Shown here: one piece after another, positions 40,923 through 49,750 of the stretch
Layout: each line of letters starts with the position of its first letter
How positions within the stretch are numbered: position 1 is the first letter of the stretch
Assembly: GCA_036496805.1 (NCBI GenBank)
Contig: DASXKN010000026.1
Location: 381,101-445,100, forward strand
DNA length: 64,000 nt
Reading direction: 5' to 3'
From: SZAS-103 sp036496805
Lineage (GTDB): Bacteria; Pseudomonadota; Gammaproteobacteria; Xanthomonadales; Xanthomonadaceae
Translations under genes and position numbers: made by a program
The notes under the pieces: generated by a model
Told to the model about the DNA's origin: nothing
Databases searched by the model: none
Seen by the model: the letters and a program-made list of their open reading frames with translations, nothing else

Positions 40923-41660
40923 ATGTTGCAGATGACGAACCTCAGCAAGGTCTATCGCACCGAAATGATCGAGACGCATGCCCTGCGCGGCTTCGACATC
41001 CTCGTCCGCGAAGGCGAATTCGTCGCGGTGACCGGGCCGTCGGGCTCGGGCAAGACCACCTTCCTCAACATCGCCGGCCTGCTGGAGGAATTCAGCGACG
41101 GGCAGTTCCTGCTCGACGGCGTGAACGTGAAGGGCCTCGACGACAACCAGCGCTCGCGCCTGCGCAACGAGAAGATCGGTTTCGTCTTCCAGGGTTTCAA
41201 CCTGATCCCCGACCTCAACCTGTTCGACAACGTCGACGTGCCGCTGCGCTACCGCGGCTTCGGCGCCGCCGACCGCAAGCAGCGGATCGAGAAGGCGCTG
41301 GAGCAGGTCGGCCTGGCTTCGCGCATGAAGCACTACCCGGCCGAGCTGTCCGGCGGCCAGCAGCAACGCGTGGCGATCGCGCGCGCGCTGGCGGGCGAAC
41401 CGAAAATCCTGCTCGCCGACGAACCGACCGGCAACCTCGACTCGCAGATGGCGCGCGGCGTGCTCGAGCTGATCGAGGAGGTCAACGCCAAGGGCACCAC
41501 GATCATCATGGTCACACACGACCCCGAGCTGGCCGCGCGCGCGCAGCGCAACGTCCACATCGTCGACGGCCAGGTCACCGACCTGCTCGCCGAGCCCGTC
41601 CTGCGCGCCGCCGAGCACGCGGCCGAAAGGGCGATGCGCGATTCCCTGCAGGCACGCTGA
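40923..41660 (+). CDS. ABC transporter ATPase (MacB/LolD type)
   Basis: The 245-aa nucleotide-binding subunit has Walker A 'VTGPSGSGKTTFLNIAG', Q-loop 'FVFQGFNLIPDLNLF', signature 'LSGGQQQRVAIARALA', Walker B 'ILLADEPTGNLDS' and H-loop 'IIMVTHDPELA', all intact. 'PTGNLDS' places it with the MacB/LolD/FtsE branch, which drives mechanotransmission rather than classic transport. A 25-residue Ala/Arg-rich C-terminal tail is extra. It sits between the adaptor and the first permease gene, 10 bases before the latter. Confidence 0.94.
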   Translation: MLQMTNLSKVYRTEMIETHALRGFDILVREGEFVAVTGPSGSGKTTFLNIAGLLEEFSDGQFLLDGVNVKGLDDNQRSRLRNEKIGFVFQGFNLIPDLNLFDNVDVPLRYRGFGAADRKQRIEKALEQVGLASRMKHYPAELSGGQQQRVAIARALAGEPKILLADEPTGNLDSQMARGVLELIEEVNAKGTTIIMVTHDPELAARAQRNVHIVDGQVTDLLAEPVLRAAEHAAERAMRDSLQAR

Positions 41661-41670
41661 GGAGCCGACC

Positions 41671-42981
41671 ATGTTCGCCTACTACCTGCGCCTGGGCTTC
41701 CGCAGCCTGCGCCGCAACCCGGCCCTCACCGCACTCATGGTCGTCACCCTCGCCGTCGGCATCGCCGCGAGCATGTCGACGATGACGGTGCTGACGATCA
41801 TGTCGGGCAACCCGATCCCCGCGAAGAGCGAACGGCTGATCGTGCCGCTGCTCGACAACAATCCCGCCGACTTCGCGAAGGACGCCAAGCCGCCGCAGCA
41901 GATGAGCTACAACGACGCCACCCGCCTGCTCGCCCAGCACCATGCGCCGAAGCAGACCGCGGTCTACGGCCTGACCACCTTCGTCGAGAGCGGCCGCAAG
42001 GACCTGCCGCCGTTCCGCGCCGACGGCCTTGCGCCAACCCGCGATTTCTTCGACATCTTCGACGTGCCGTTCCGCTATGGCGGTCCCTGGGACGCGGCGG
42101 CCGACGCACGCAAGGCCGACGTCGCGGTGATCAGCTCGGCGCTGAGCGAAAAACTGTTCGGCGCGAACGTCAATCCGGTGGGCCGCAACCTGCGGGTCAA
42201 CGACAACGACTACAAGATCGTCGGCGTGATCGGCGCCTGGGCGCCGCTGCCGCGCTACTACCGCCTCATCGCCGGCGGCGACACCTACGGCGATATCGAG
42301 GACGTGATGATCCCGTTCTCCACCGCGATCGGCCGCGAGTTCAGCAACCAGGGTTCCACGGACTGCTCGAGCGACTCGGGCAGCGGCTTCCAGACCTTCC
42401 TGCGTTCGGAGTGCGTCTGGATCCAGTACTGGGCCGAGCTCGATTCGCCGTCCGACCGCCAGGCCTATGGCGACTACATCGCCGCCTACATCGGCGAGCA
42501 GAAGAAGCTCGGCCGCTATCCGCGCCCGGCCCACTACGAGCTGTACAACGTGATGGAGTGGCTCGACCACAGGGGCGTGGTGAGCAAGGACAGCCGGCTG
42601 CAGACCTGGCTGGCGCTCGGCTTCCTGCTGGTGTGCCTGTTCAACACCGTGGGCCTGCTGCTGGCGAAGTTCACCTCGCGCGCCGGCGAAGTCGGCGTGC
42701 GGCGCGCGCTGGGCGCGTCGCGCGGCGAGATCTTCCGGCAGTTCCTGATCGAATCGGGCGTGGTCGGCATCGCCGGCGGCGCGCTCGGGCTGCTGCTCAG
42801 CTTCGGCGGACTGTGGCTGATCGGCTTGCAGTCCGACAGCATGAAGACGGTCGCGCACATGAGCATGACCAGCCTGGCCGCGACCATCGCCTTCGCGATC
42901 GCCTGCAGCGTGCTGGCCGGCCTGCTGCCGACCTGGCGCGCGACCCAGGTGCGGCCGGCGATGCAGCTCAAGGCGCAGTGA
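41671..42981 (+). CDS. ABC transporter permease, MacB/FtsX family (first)
   Basis: The 436-aa membrane protein has one N-terminal helix ('LTALMVVTLAVGIAASMSTM'). A large periplasmic MacB_PCD domain follows (about residues 45-290), then three C-terminal helices: 'WLALGFLLVCLFNTVGLLLA', 'GVVGIAGGALGLLLSFGG' and 'LAATIAFAIACSVLAGLLP'. The cytoplasmic loop 'GEVGVRRALGASRGEIFRQF' contacts the ATPase. The periplasmic domain contains a Cys-bearing 'STDCSSDSGSGFQTFLRSEC' stretch that may form a disulfide. A second, related permease follows, so the exporter is probably a heterodimer. Confidence 0.9.
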   Translation: MFAYYLRLGFRSLRRNPALTALMVVTLAVGIAASMSTMTVLTIMSGNPIPAKSERLIVPLLDNNPADFAKDAKPPQQMSYNDATRLLAQHHAPKQTAVYGLTTFVESGRKDLPPFRADGLAPTRDFFDIFDVPFRYGGPWDAAADARKADVAVISSALSEKLFGANVNPVGRNLRVNDNDYKIVGVIGAWAPLPRYYRLIAGGDTYGDIEDVMIPFSTAIGREFSNQGSTDCSSDSGSGFQTFLRSECVWIQYWAELDSPSDRQAYGDYIAAYIGEQKKLGRYPRPAHYELYNVMEWLDHRGVVSKDSRLQTWLALGFLLVCLFNTVGLLLAKFTSRAGEVGVRRALGASRGEIFRQFLIESGVVGIAGGALGLLLSFGGLWLIGLQSDSMKTVAHMSMTSLAATIAFAIACSVLAGLLPTWRATQVRPAMQLKAQ

Positions 42982-42999
42982 TTCGTGTTGGTGCGCGGA

Positions 43000-43100
43000 C
43001 GGGACTCCTGTCCCGCCGCGAGGAAACGGTCCCGGCAGAGCCGGGCCACGCTTCCCGATCCGTCGCCTTGCGCCGGATCGCCGGCACATCCATGTGCCGG
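43000..43100. repeat. Cluster of three hairpins between the two permease genes (REP-like)
   Basis: CGGGAC/GTCCCG (43000-43005, 43010-43015), CCCGGC/GCCGGG (43031-43036, 43040-43045) and CCGGCACAT/ATGTGCCGG (43081-43089, 43092-43100) form three hairpins in a row. An additional GATCCG/CGGATC pair lies between the second and third. The 189-base gap is the only long one inside the operon. It may shift the ratio of upstream to downstream gene expression. Confidence 0.75.
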
Positions 43101-43170
43101 AACAGATGTGGCTTTGATGTCCGGGTGCAGTTGGTGCTTCTTGTACAGACCACTTTGATGGAGGCTTGAA

Positions 43171-44415
43171 ATGGAAATCCGTCCGATCCTCTCGGCGATG
43201 ATGCGCAGCAAGACCGGCGCGGTGCTGATCGCGGCGCAGGTGGCGCTGACGCTCGGCATCCTCTGCAATGCGCTGTACATCGTGAACGACCGCCTGCACA
43301 TCGCCGCGCGCCCGAGCGGCGCGGACGAAGACAACGTCTTCGCGATCCGGATGTATCCGTTCCGCAAGATCGACGACATCAAGGGCATGCAGCTGGCCGA
43401 CGAGGACGCGCTGCGCCGCATCCCGGGCGTGACCTCGGTGGCCTGGACCAACGAGATACCGCTCGGCCAGTCCTCGTCGAACACCGGCTTCGCCAAGACC
43501 AATGTCGAGCGGCCCGAGAGCAACGTGGAAGCCACCACTTACACCGGACCGGGCTCCTTCATCGACACCCTCGGCCTGAAGCTGGTGGGCGGGCGCGACT
43601 TCACCGCGTCCGACGTGATCGTGGACGATCCCGACAAGGACGGCCCCTTCCCGCAATCGACCATCATCACCGAAGCGATGGCGACCAAGCTCTACGGCAG
43701 CGCGAACGCCGCATTGGGCAAGCCGCTCTACTACAGCACCGGCGAGCATCCCAAGTTCTCCACGATCGTCGGCGTGGTCGAGCGCCTGCAGACGCCGCGT
43801 GCCCAGGCCCAGGCCGATGGCGACGGCGAGGGCGCCGGCGAGTACTCGGTGATCTACCCGGAACGCGAGCTCAGCCCGTACACGCAATACCTGGTGCGCA
43901 CGAAACCCGGCCAGCGCGCGGCGGTGATTGCCGAAGCCGAGAAGGCCATGACCTCGCGCATGGAGGGACGCGTGCTGCTGAAGACGCGCACGCTCAACGA
44001 ACTGCGCGAAAACCGCTATCGCCCGGACAAGGCACTGGCCGGCATGCTGGTCTCGGTCGTCGTCCTGTTGCTGCTGGTGACTGCCAGCGGCATCGTCGGC
44101 ATGGCCTCGCTCTGGGTGAACCAGCGCCGCAAGCAGATCGGCGTGCGCCGGGCGCTGGGCGCGCGGCGCTTCGACATCCTGCGCTACTTCCTCACCGAGA
44201 ACGTGCTGGTGACCACCGGCGGCATCGTCGGCGGCATCGCGCTGGCACTGGCGCTGAACCAGTTGCTGGTCAGCAAGCTCGAACTGCAGCGGCTGCCGCT
44301 GGGCTATGTCGGTGGCGGCATGCTCGCGCTGTGGGCGCTCGGGCTGCTGGCGGTGCTCGGCCCGGCGTGGCGCGCCGCGCGCGTGCCGCCGGCCGTCGCC
44401 ACGCGCAGCGTCTGA
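43171..44415 (+). CDS. ABC transporter permease, MacB/FtsX family (second)
   Basis: The 414-aa protein has the same layout as the first permease: an N-terminal helix ('AVLIAAQVALTLGILCNALY'), a periplasmic domain of about 250 residues, and C-terminal helices with 'RKQIGVRRALGARRFDILRY' in the cytoplasmic loop and 'GGIVGGIALALALNQLLV'. Sequence identity to the first permease is low by eye, fitting a heterodimeric MacB-like exporter. GGAGG precedes the ATG by about 7 bases. A roughly 15-residue Ala/Asp/Gly stretch ('AQAQADGDGEGAGEY') breaks the periplasmic domain. Confidence 0.9.
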   Translation: MEIRPILSAMMRSKTGAVLIAAQVALTLGILCNALYIVNDRLHIAARPSGADEDNVFAIRMYPFRKIDDIKGMQLADEDALRRIPGVTSVAWTNEIPLGQSSSNTGFAKTNVERPESNVEATTYTGPGSFIDTLGLKLVGGRDFTASDVIVDDPDKDGPFPQSTIITEAMATKLYGSANAALGKPLYYSTGEHPKFSTIVGVVERLQTPRAQAQADGDGEGAGEYSVIYPERELSPYTQYLVRTKPGQRAAVIAEAEKAMTSRMEGRVLLKTRTLNELRENRYRPDKALAGMLVSVVVLLLLVTASGIVGMASLWVNQRRKQIGVRRALGARRFDILRYFLTENVLVTTGGIVGGIALALALNQLLVSKLELQRLPLGYVGGGMLALWALGLLAVLGPAWRAARVPPAVATRSV

Positions 44416-44458
44416 AGCGCGAGATCCTTTTTCCTTCGCACCGATCCGGGAGTCTTCC

Positions 44459-44947
44459 ATGCGCAATCCACGCAACATCCTCATCGCGTTCGCCGTCGCC
44501 GCGCTGGCGCCCGCGCTTGCCGCGGCCTCGGGCCTGCACCTCCATGGCTCGATCAACGGCAGCAGCGACTACGTCTGGAGCGACGACGACCATGAAGTGG
44601 TCATGCACTCGAATGCCACCACCGGCGGCGTGGTCGTCGACCGCACGCGCCCGGTGCCGCTGCACGGCCTGCGCGGCGGCGACGTCATCGTCTCCGTCGA
44701 CGGCCGCCCGGTCACGGAGCTCGACGATCTCCAGAAAACCCTGCGCCATCACGCGAAGTCTCCGGCGACGATCGGGGTGCGGCGCGCGGGCGCGATCGTC
44801 TCGCTGACATGGACGCATGCGGAATCCGAGATGATGTTCCCGCTCCCGCCTGCGCCGCCCGCCCCGCCTGCGCCGCCGGCCCCGCCGGCCCCGCCAGCGC
44901 CCCCCGCACCGCCTGCGCCGCCGGCGCCGCCGACCGCTCACGGATGA
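44459..44947 (+). CDS. Secreted PDZ-like protein with Pro-Pro-Ala tail
   Basis: The 162-aa protein has a signal peptide (about residues 1-23, 'NILIAFAVAALAPALAAA'), a single PDZ-like fold ('LHGLRGGDVIVSVDGRPVTE', 'LDDLQKTLRHH', 'TIGVRRAGAIVSLTW'), and a tail of nine Pro-Pro-Ala units plus Pro-Pro ending in 'TAHG'. The carboxylate-binding GLGF loop is replaced by 'LHGL', so peptide binding is uncertain. The tail would be an extended rod that could span the periplasm. It lies between the exporter genes and its sigma-54 regulator, so a role as exporter-associated factor or signal protein is plausible but unproven. Confidence 0.75.
   Translation: MRNPRNILIAFAVAALAPALAAASGLHLHGSINGSSDYVWSDDDHEVVMHSNATTGGVVVDRTRPVPLHGLRGGDVIVSVDGRPVTELDDLQKTLRHHAKSPATIGVRRAGAIVSLTWTHAESEMMFPLPPAPPAPPAPPAPPAPPAPPAPPAPPAPPTAHG
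44846..44932 (+). repeat. Tandem 9-base repeats encoding Pro-Pro-Ala
   Basis: Nine tandem units of a CCGCCNGCN pattern, followed by two Pro codons, encode the tail of the PDZ-like protein. Third positions vary between units, so the peptide is conserved more than the DNA, which suggests selection on the protein. The copy number may vary between strains through slippage. Confidence 0.85.
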
Positions 44948-45007
44948 GCGCATCCCCTGTCATCATGGCGGGCATCGACATCGACACCTGTTTCCATCAT
45001 CCAGTCC

Positions 45008-46342
45008 ATGCCCACCGTTCTCGTCATCGATGACAATCCCACCGTCGCCACCGCGCTCGAGGTGCTGTTCTCGCTGCACGATATCGCGACCCTGAGCGCG
45101 CACTCGCCCGTCGAGGGCCTGGCGGTGCTGGATCGCGAACCGGTGGAGCTGGTGATCCAGGACATGAATTTCACCGGCGACACGACGTCGGGGGACGAGG
45201 GCCGCGAGTTGTTCGCGCAGATCCGCAAACGCCATCCCGACCTGCCGGTCATCCTGCTCACCGCGTGGACCCACCTGGAATCGGCGGTCGACCTCGTGCG
45301 TGCCGGCGCCGCCGACTACATCGGCAAGCCCTGGGACGACCGCAAGCTGATGGCCACCGTCGCCAACCTGCTCGAACTCGGCGCGAGCCGGCGCGAGCTG
45401 CGCCACAGCCGCGGCGCGCAGGCCCGCCGCAACGCCGAGCTGCGCGAACGCTACGACCTGTGCGGCATGGTGTTCGCCGACGCCGCCACCGAGCGCGCGC
45501 TGGCGATGGCCTGCCAGGTCGCGCGCTCGGACGTGCCGGTGCTGGTCACCGGGCCGAACGGCAGCGGCAAGGAGCGCATCGCGCAGATCGTGCAGGCGAA
45601 CTCGGCGATGCGCGGCGGCCCGTTCGTGACCCTCGACTGCGGCGCGCTGCCTTCGGAGCTGATCGAGGCCGAACTGTTCGGCGCCGAGGCCGGCGCCTAC
45701 ACCGGCGCGAACAAGTCGCGCGAAGGCAAGTTCGAGGCCGCCGACGGCGGCACCCTGTTCCTCGACGAGATCGCCAACCTGCCGCTCGCCGGCCAGGTGA
45801 AACTGCTGCGCGTGCTCGAGACCGGCAGCTTCGCGCGCCTGGGCAGCAACCGCGAACGCAAGGTGCGCGTGCGCGTGATCAGCGCGACCAATGCCGACCT
45901 GCCCGCGAAGATCGCCGAAGGCTCGTTCCGCGAAGACCTCTACTACCGCATCAACCTGATCGAGCTGCGCTTGCCGCCGCTGGCCGAACGCCCCGACGAC
46001 ATCCTGCCGCTGGCCGAGCACTTCCTTTCCGAACACGGCCTCGCCGACGGCAAGCAGCTCGCGCGCGAGGCGCGCGAGGCACTGCGCCGCTACGGCTGGC
46101 CCGGCAACGTGCGCGAGCTCAAGAACGTGATCCGCCGCGCCAGCCTGCTCGCGGGGGGCGACACGATCGCGGCCACCGACCTCGACCTGCCGGTCGTGAC
46201 CCACGCCGAGCCCGATCGCGCGCAGATCGAGCAGGCGCTGGCGCGCGCCCAGGGCGTGATCGCGCAGGCCGCCACGCAACTGGGCATGAGCCGGCAATCG
46301 CTGTACCGGCGGATGGAGCGGCTCGGCATCGCGCGGGCCTGA
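45008..46342 (+). CDS. Sigma-54-dependent response regulator (NtrC family)
   Basis: The 444-aa protein has a receiver domain (residues 1-125; acidic pair D8/D9, phospho-acceptor D52 in 'VIQDMNF', Lys in 'YIGKPWDD'), an AAA+ domain (about 150-380) and a Fis-type helix-turn-helix ('AATQLGMSRQSLYRRMERLG'). Walker A is 'GPNGSGKE', Walker B 'GGTLFLDEI'. The sigma-54 contact loop reads GAYTGA in place of GAFTGA, a mild variant. R-finger region 'REDLYYRINLIELRLPPLAE' is intact. It probably activates the promoter at 39532 and so the operon that encodes it. The kinase gene follows 21 bases downstream. Confidence 0.94.
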   Translation: MPTVLVIDDNPTVATALEVLFSLHDIATLSAHSPVEGLAVLDREPVELVIQDMNFTGDTTSGDEGRELFAQIRKRHPDLPVILLTAWTHLESAVDLVRAGAADYIGKPWDDRKLMATVANLLELGASRRELRHSRGAQARRNAELRERYDLCGMVFADAATERALAMACQVARSDVPVLVTGPNGSGKERIAQIVQANSAMRGGPFVTLDCGALPSELIEAELFGAEAGAYTGANKSREGKFEAADGGTLFLDEIANLPLAGQVKLLRVLETGSFARLGSNRERKVRVRVISATNADLPAKIAEGSFREDLYYRINLIELRLPPLAERPDDILPLAEHFLSEHGLADGKQLAREAREALRRYGWPGNVRELKNVIRRASLLAGGDTIAATDLDLPVVTHAEPDRAQIEQALARAQGVIAQAATQLGMSRQSLYRRMERLGIARA

Positions 46343-46363
46343 GCGACGCATGGTCACGACGCC

Positions 46364-47677
46364 ATGAGCAACAAGCGCTTCTCGCTCGCGGGCAAGCTGG
46401 CAGCCGCACTGGTCGGCACGACCGCACTCGCGATCGCGATCGCGTTGCTGCTCGTGCGCCTGGTCGACAGCGTCCTGTTCGCGGGCGTCGCGGCCCTGCT
46501 GCTGATGCTGCCGTTGCTGCTGTGGCTCGCGCGCACCGGCCTGAGGCCGGTGCTGTCGATGTTCCGCGCGCTGGCCGGCACGGTGACCAGCTACGGCGAC
46601 GGCGACTACAGCTTCGGCCTGCACTGGAAGCGCCGCGACGAGCTCGGCGACCTCGTCGACGCGCACAACGCCCTCGGCGAGGCCCTGCGCGAGCAGCGCA
46701 TCGGCCTGGTGCAGCGCGAGCTGCTGCTCGACACCATGGTGCAGCACACGCCGGTCGCGATGCTGCTGGTCGACAACGCCAGTCGCATCGTCTATTCCAA
46801 CCTCGCCGCGCGCAAGCTGCTCAACGACGGCCACAAGCTCGAGGGCAATGCGCTCGAGGCCTTGCTGGAGAACGCGGCCGAGCCGTTGCGCGAGGCGATC
46901 GAGCGCGGCGGCGACGGTTTGTTCGAGGTCGGCGAGGACGACGACGAACAGACCTTCCACCTCGCCCGCCGCGGATTCCAGCTCAACGGCCGCCGGCATG
47001 AGCTGTTCCTGCTGCGCCAGCTCACCAACGAATTGCGCCGGCAGGAAGTGCAGACCTGGAAGAAGGTGATCCGCATCATCAGCCACGAGCTCAACAACTC
47101 GCTCGCGCCGGTCGCCTCGCTCGCGCATTCGGGCGCCGAACTGGTGCGGCGCGGACAACACCAGCGGCTGGAAGAGGTGTTCGCGACGATCGAGGAACGC
47201 GCACGCCACCTCGAAGGTTTCATCCGCGGCTACGCGCACTTCGCCAAGCTGCCCGCGCCGCGGCTGGAGCCGGTGCTGTGGCCGGCGTTCTGCGAGCGCC
47301 TGCGCAGCCAGATCGATTTCAGTCTCGACGGATCGCTGCCCGAGAAGGCCGTGCGCGTGGACGCCGCGCAACTCGAACAGGCGCTGCTGAACCTGCTCAA
47401 GAACGCGCACGAATCCGGCTCGGCGCCCACCGATGTCAGCCTGCGCGTGCGCCGGCTGCCCGGCGCGGTGCGCATCGAGGTGCTCGACCGCGGTTCGGGC
47501 ATGACCCAGGCCGTGCTGGAGAACGCGCTGGTGCCTTTCTACTCGACCAAGCGCAGCGGCACGGGCCTGGGCCTCGCGCTCGCGCGCGAGATCGCCGAGG
47601 CGCACGGTGGCCGCATCGCGCTCAACAATCGCGAAGGCGGCGGACTGGCGGTGGCCATGGTCCTGGAAACGGAGTGA
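46364..47677 (+). CDS. Membrane sensor histidine kinase (NtrY-like partner)
   Basis: The 437-aa kinase has two adjacent helices ('LAAALVGTTALAIAIALLLV' and 'VLFAGVAALLLMLPLLLWLA') with almost no periplasmic loop. A HAMP-like linker, a PAS-like domain ('QHTPVAMLLVDNASRIVYSN') and the transmitter follow. H241 is in 'RIISHELNNSLAPVASL', the HELNN form seen in NtrY-type kinases. The ATPase has 'LLNLLKNAHESG', 'LDRGSGMT' and 'GTGLGLALAREI'. With no external sensor domain it should sense within the membrane or cytosol, or be driven by the exporter itself, like BceS kinases (analogy only). It pairs with the preceding regulator. Confidence 0.92.
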   Translation: MSNKRFSLAGKLAAALVGTTALAIAIALLLVRLVDSVLFAGVAALLLMLPLLLWLARTGLRPVLSMFRALAGTVTSYGDGDYSFGLHWKRRDELGDLVDAHNALGEALREQRIGLVQRELLLDTMVQHTPVAMLLVDNASRIVYSNLAARKLLNDGHKLEGNALEALLENAAEPLREAIERGGDGLFEVGEDDDEQTFHLARRGFQLNGRRHELFLLRQLTNELRRQEVQTWKKVIRIISHELNNSLAPVASLAHSGAELVRRGQHQRLEEVFATIEERARHLEGFIRGYAHFAKLPAPRLEPVLWPAFCERLRSQIDFSLDGSLPEKAVRVDAAQLEQALLNLLKNAHESGSAPTDVSLRVRRLPGAVRIEVLDRGSGMTQAVLENALVPFYSTKRSGTGLGLALAREIAEAHGGRIALNNREGGGLAVAMVLETE

Positions 47678-47741
47678 GGCGCGCCGGCCGCATCGCTGGC
47701 CCTCTCGCGTTTGCAGGTACGATGCATTCTCCGGGGGACCC

Positions 47742-48293
47742 ATGTACGACGATGACCGCTGGTTGAAACGCAGGCGCGGCTCGGGCTCGCTGTTGGTGCT
47801 GTTCCTCATCGCGGTGCTCGGCTATCCGCTCTGGCACTGGCGGGGCCTGGGCCACCCTCTCGCCGGCGAGACCAGGGTCGACCTGTGCGCGCGCCTGGCT
47901 CCGGTTCCCGCGTTGTCCGGCCTGCACGCCGAAGGCTTTCCCGACGCGGGTGCCGCCGGCGCCTGCCGCTGGAGCGACGATGACGGCAAGGTCCAGCTCG
48001 ATGCCGCGCTCAGCACCACCCGCAGCAGCGGCGGCCAGGACCTGGACCACCTGTTCGACACCTGGCGCGGGGAGGTGAAGGCAGCCGACGGGCCGGCCGC
48101 CGGCCTGGTCGAGAGCGGCGAGGAAAACGCGCGCGTGCTCAGCTACCACACGCTGCGCGGCCGCGAACGACTGGTCGAGGACCACGGCATCCTGCTGGAC
48201 ATGCGCAGCGAAACCATGGATGACGGCGCCGTCGACGCGCTCATCCAGCCTGTGCGATTGGCGCTGCGCACGGATCCGGCCAAGGCCCGATAG
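47742..48293 (+). CDS. Membrane-anchored hypothetical protein
   Basis: The 183-aa protein begins 'MYDDDRWLKRRRGSGSLLVL' with one signal-anchor helix (about 19-36). Periplasmic residues about 45-183 contain two cysteines ('LCARLAPVP' and 'GACRWSDDDG') that may form a disulfide. No family is recognised. GGGGGA precedes the ATG. It lies 64 bases after the kinase gene on the same strand and could be the last gene of the exporter operon or a separate unit. The convergent glmU gene ends about 90 bases further on. Confidence 0.72.
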   Translation: MYDDDRWLKRRRGSGSLLVLFLIAVLGYPLWHWRGLGHPLAGETRVDLCARLAPVPALSGLHAEGFPDAGAAGACRWSDDDGKVQLDAALSTTRSSGGQDLDHLFDTWRGEVKAADGPAAGLVESGEENARVLSYHTLRGRERLVEDHGILLDMRSETMDDGAVDALIQPVRLALRTDPAKAR

Positions 48294-48385
48294 CCGGCTG
48301 CTTTCGTTGCGAGGATGTGATCGACGATGAAGTGATCGGCGCCGACTGGATCGGCGACGATTCGAGTCGCGGCTTTCTTCGGCTG

Positions 48386-49750
48386 CTATTTTTTTCGCGG
48401 CCGCTTCCAGCCGGGCACCGAAGTCTGCCGGCTGCGGGCGATGCTGAGGTCGCCCGCCGGCACGTCGCGGGTGATCGTCGAGCCCGCGGCGACCGTCGCG
48501 CCCGCACCGATCGTGACCGGCGCGACCAGCGCCGCGTTCGAGCCGATGAAGACCTCGTCCTCGATCGTGGTCAGGTGCTTGTCGGCTCCGTCGTAGTTGC
48601 AGGTGATCGTGCCGGCGCCGATGTTCACCCGCTCGCCGACCTGGGCATCGCCGAGGTAGGTCAGGTGGTTGGCCTTGGAATCGCGACCCATCCTGGTCTT
48701 CTTGGTCTCGACGAAATTGCCGATGTGCGCGCCCGTCGCCAGCTCGGTGCCCGGCCGAAGCCGCGCATAGGGGCCGATCACGCAGCCGTCGGCGATGCGC
48801 GCGCCGTCGAGGTCGCAATGCGCATGCACCACGCTGCCGGCGCCGATGCTCACGTCCTTCAGCCGGCAGAACGGGCCGATGCGCACGCCGTCGCCGAGCA
48901 CCACTTCGCCTTCGAGGATCACGTCGACGTCGAGCGACACGTCGCGCCCGGCGAACACGGTGCCGCGCTGGTCGAAGCGTGCCGGGTCGGCGATGCGCAC
49001 GCCGGAGAGCGCGAGCGTCCTCGCGGCGCGGACCTGGAAGGCGCGCTCCAGGCGCGCGAGCTGCCAGGGATCGTTCGCGCCTTCGACCTCGAGCGGATCG
49101 GTGCAGGTCGCGATCGCCGCCGGCGCTCCCTCGGCCGCGGCCATCGCGAACACGTCGGTGAGGTAGAACTCGCCCTGCGCGTTGTCGCTGCGCAACGCCG
49201 ACAACCAGCTTCGCAGCGAAGCGGCGTCGGCGGCGACGATGCCGGAGTTGATCGTGCGCACGGCGCGCTGCGTCGCGTCGGCGTCCTTGTGCTCGACGAT
49301 CGCCGCGACCCGCCCGTTCGCGTCGCGCAGCACGCGGCCGTAGCCGCCCGGATCGTCCACTTCGGCGACCAGCACCGCGAGCGTCCCGTCCGCCACCAGC
49401 AAGCCGTGCAGGGTATCGGAAGCGATCAGCGGCACGTCGGCGTAGAGGACCAGCACGCGCGCGCCGTCGGGAACGTCCGGCATCGCCTGCTGCACCGCGT
49501 GGCCGGTGCCGAGCTGCTGCGCCTGTTCGGCCCAGACCAGGTCCGGCTGCGCGGCGAAGGCCGCACGCACCTGTGCGCCGCCATGCCCGTACACGACGTG
49601 GATGCCCGCCGCGCCGAGCGCGCGCGCGGTGTCGATCACGTGCGCCAGCATCGGCCGCCCGGCGATCGGCTGCAGCACCTTGGGCAACGCGGACTTCATG
49701 CGCTTGCCCTCGCCAGCGGCGAGAATGACGACGTGCAGCGGATGGCCCAT
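48386..49750 (-). CDS. glmU: Bifunctional UDP-GlcNAc pyrophosphorylase / GlcN-1-P acetyltransferase
   Basis: This 454-aa cytosolic enzyme does the last two steps to UDP-GlcNAc. The N-terminal uridyltransferase half has 'VVILAAGEGKRMKSALPKVL' and 'QLGTGHAVQQA'. The C-terminal left-handed beta-helix has hexapeptide repeats from about residue 250 and the acetyltransferase segment 'NFVETKKTRMGRDSKANHLT' with 'GDAQVGERVNIGAGTITCNY'. The basic tail 'VPGWKRPRKK' is usual. Length matches E. coli GlmU. The start is the ATG at 49750 ('MGHPLHVVI'). It is not linked to the atp operon as in some relatives: a glycosyltransferase cluster lies between. Confidence 0.96.
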   Translation of the reverse strand: MGHPLHVVILAAGEGKRMKSALPKVLQPIAGRPMLAHVIDTARALGAAGIHVVYGHGGAQVRAAFAAQPDLVWAEQAQQLGTGHAVQQAMPDVPDGARVLVLYADVPLIASDTLHGLLVADGTLAVLVAEVDDPGGYGRVLRDANGRVAAIVEHKDADATQRAVRTINSGIVAADAASLRSWLSALRSDNAQGEFYLTDVFAMAAAEGAPAAIATCTDPLEVEGANDPWQLARLERAFQVRAARTLALSGVRIADPARFDQRGTVFAGRDVSLDVDVILEGEVVLGDGVRIGPFCRLKDVSIGAGSVVHAHCDLDGARIADGCVIGPYARLRPGTELATGAHIGNFVETKKTRMGRDSKANHLTYLGDAQVGERVNIGAGTITCNYDGADKHLTTIEDEVFIGSNAALVAPVTIGAGATVAAGSTITRDVPAGDLSIARSRQTSVPGWKRPRKK

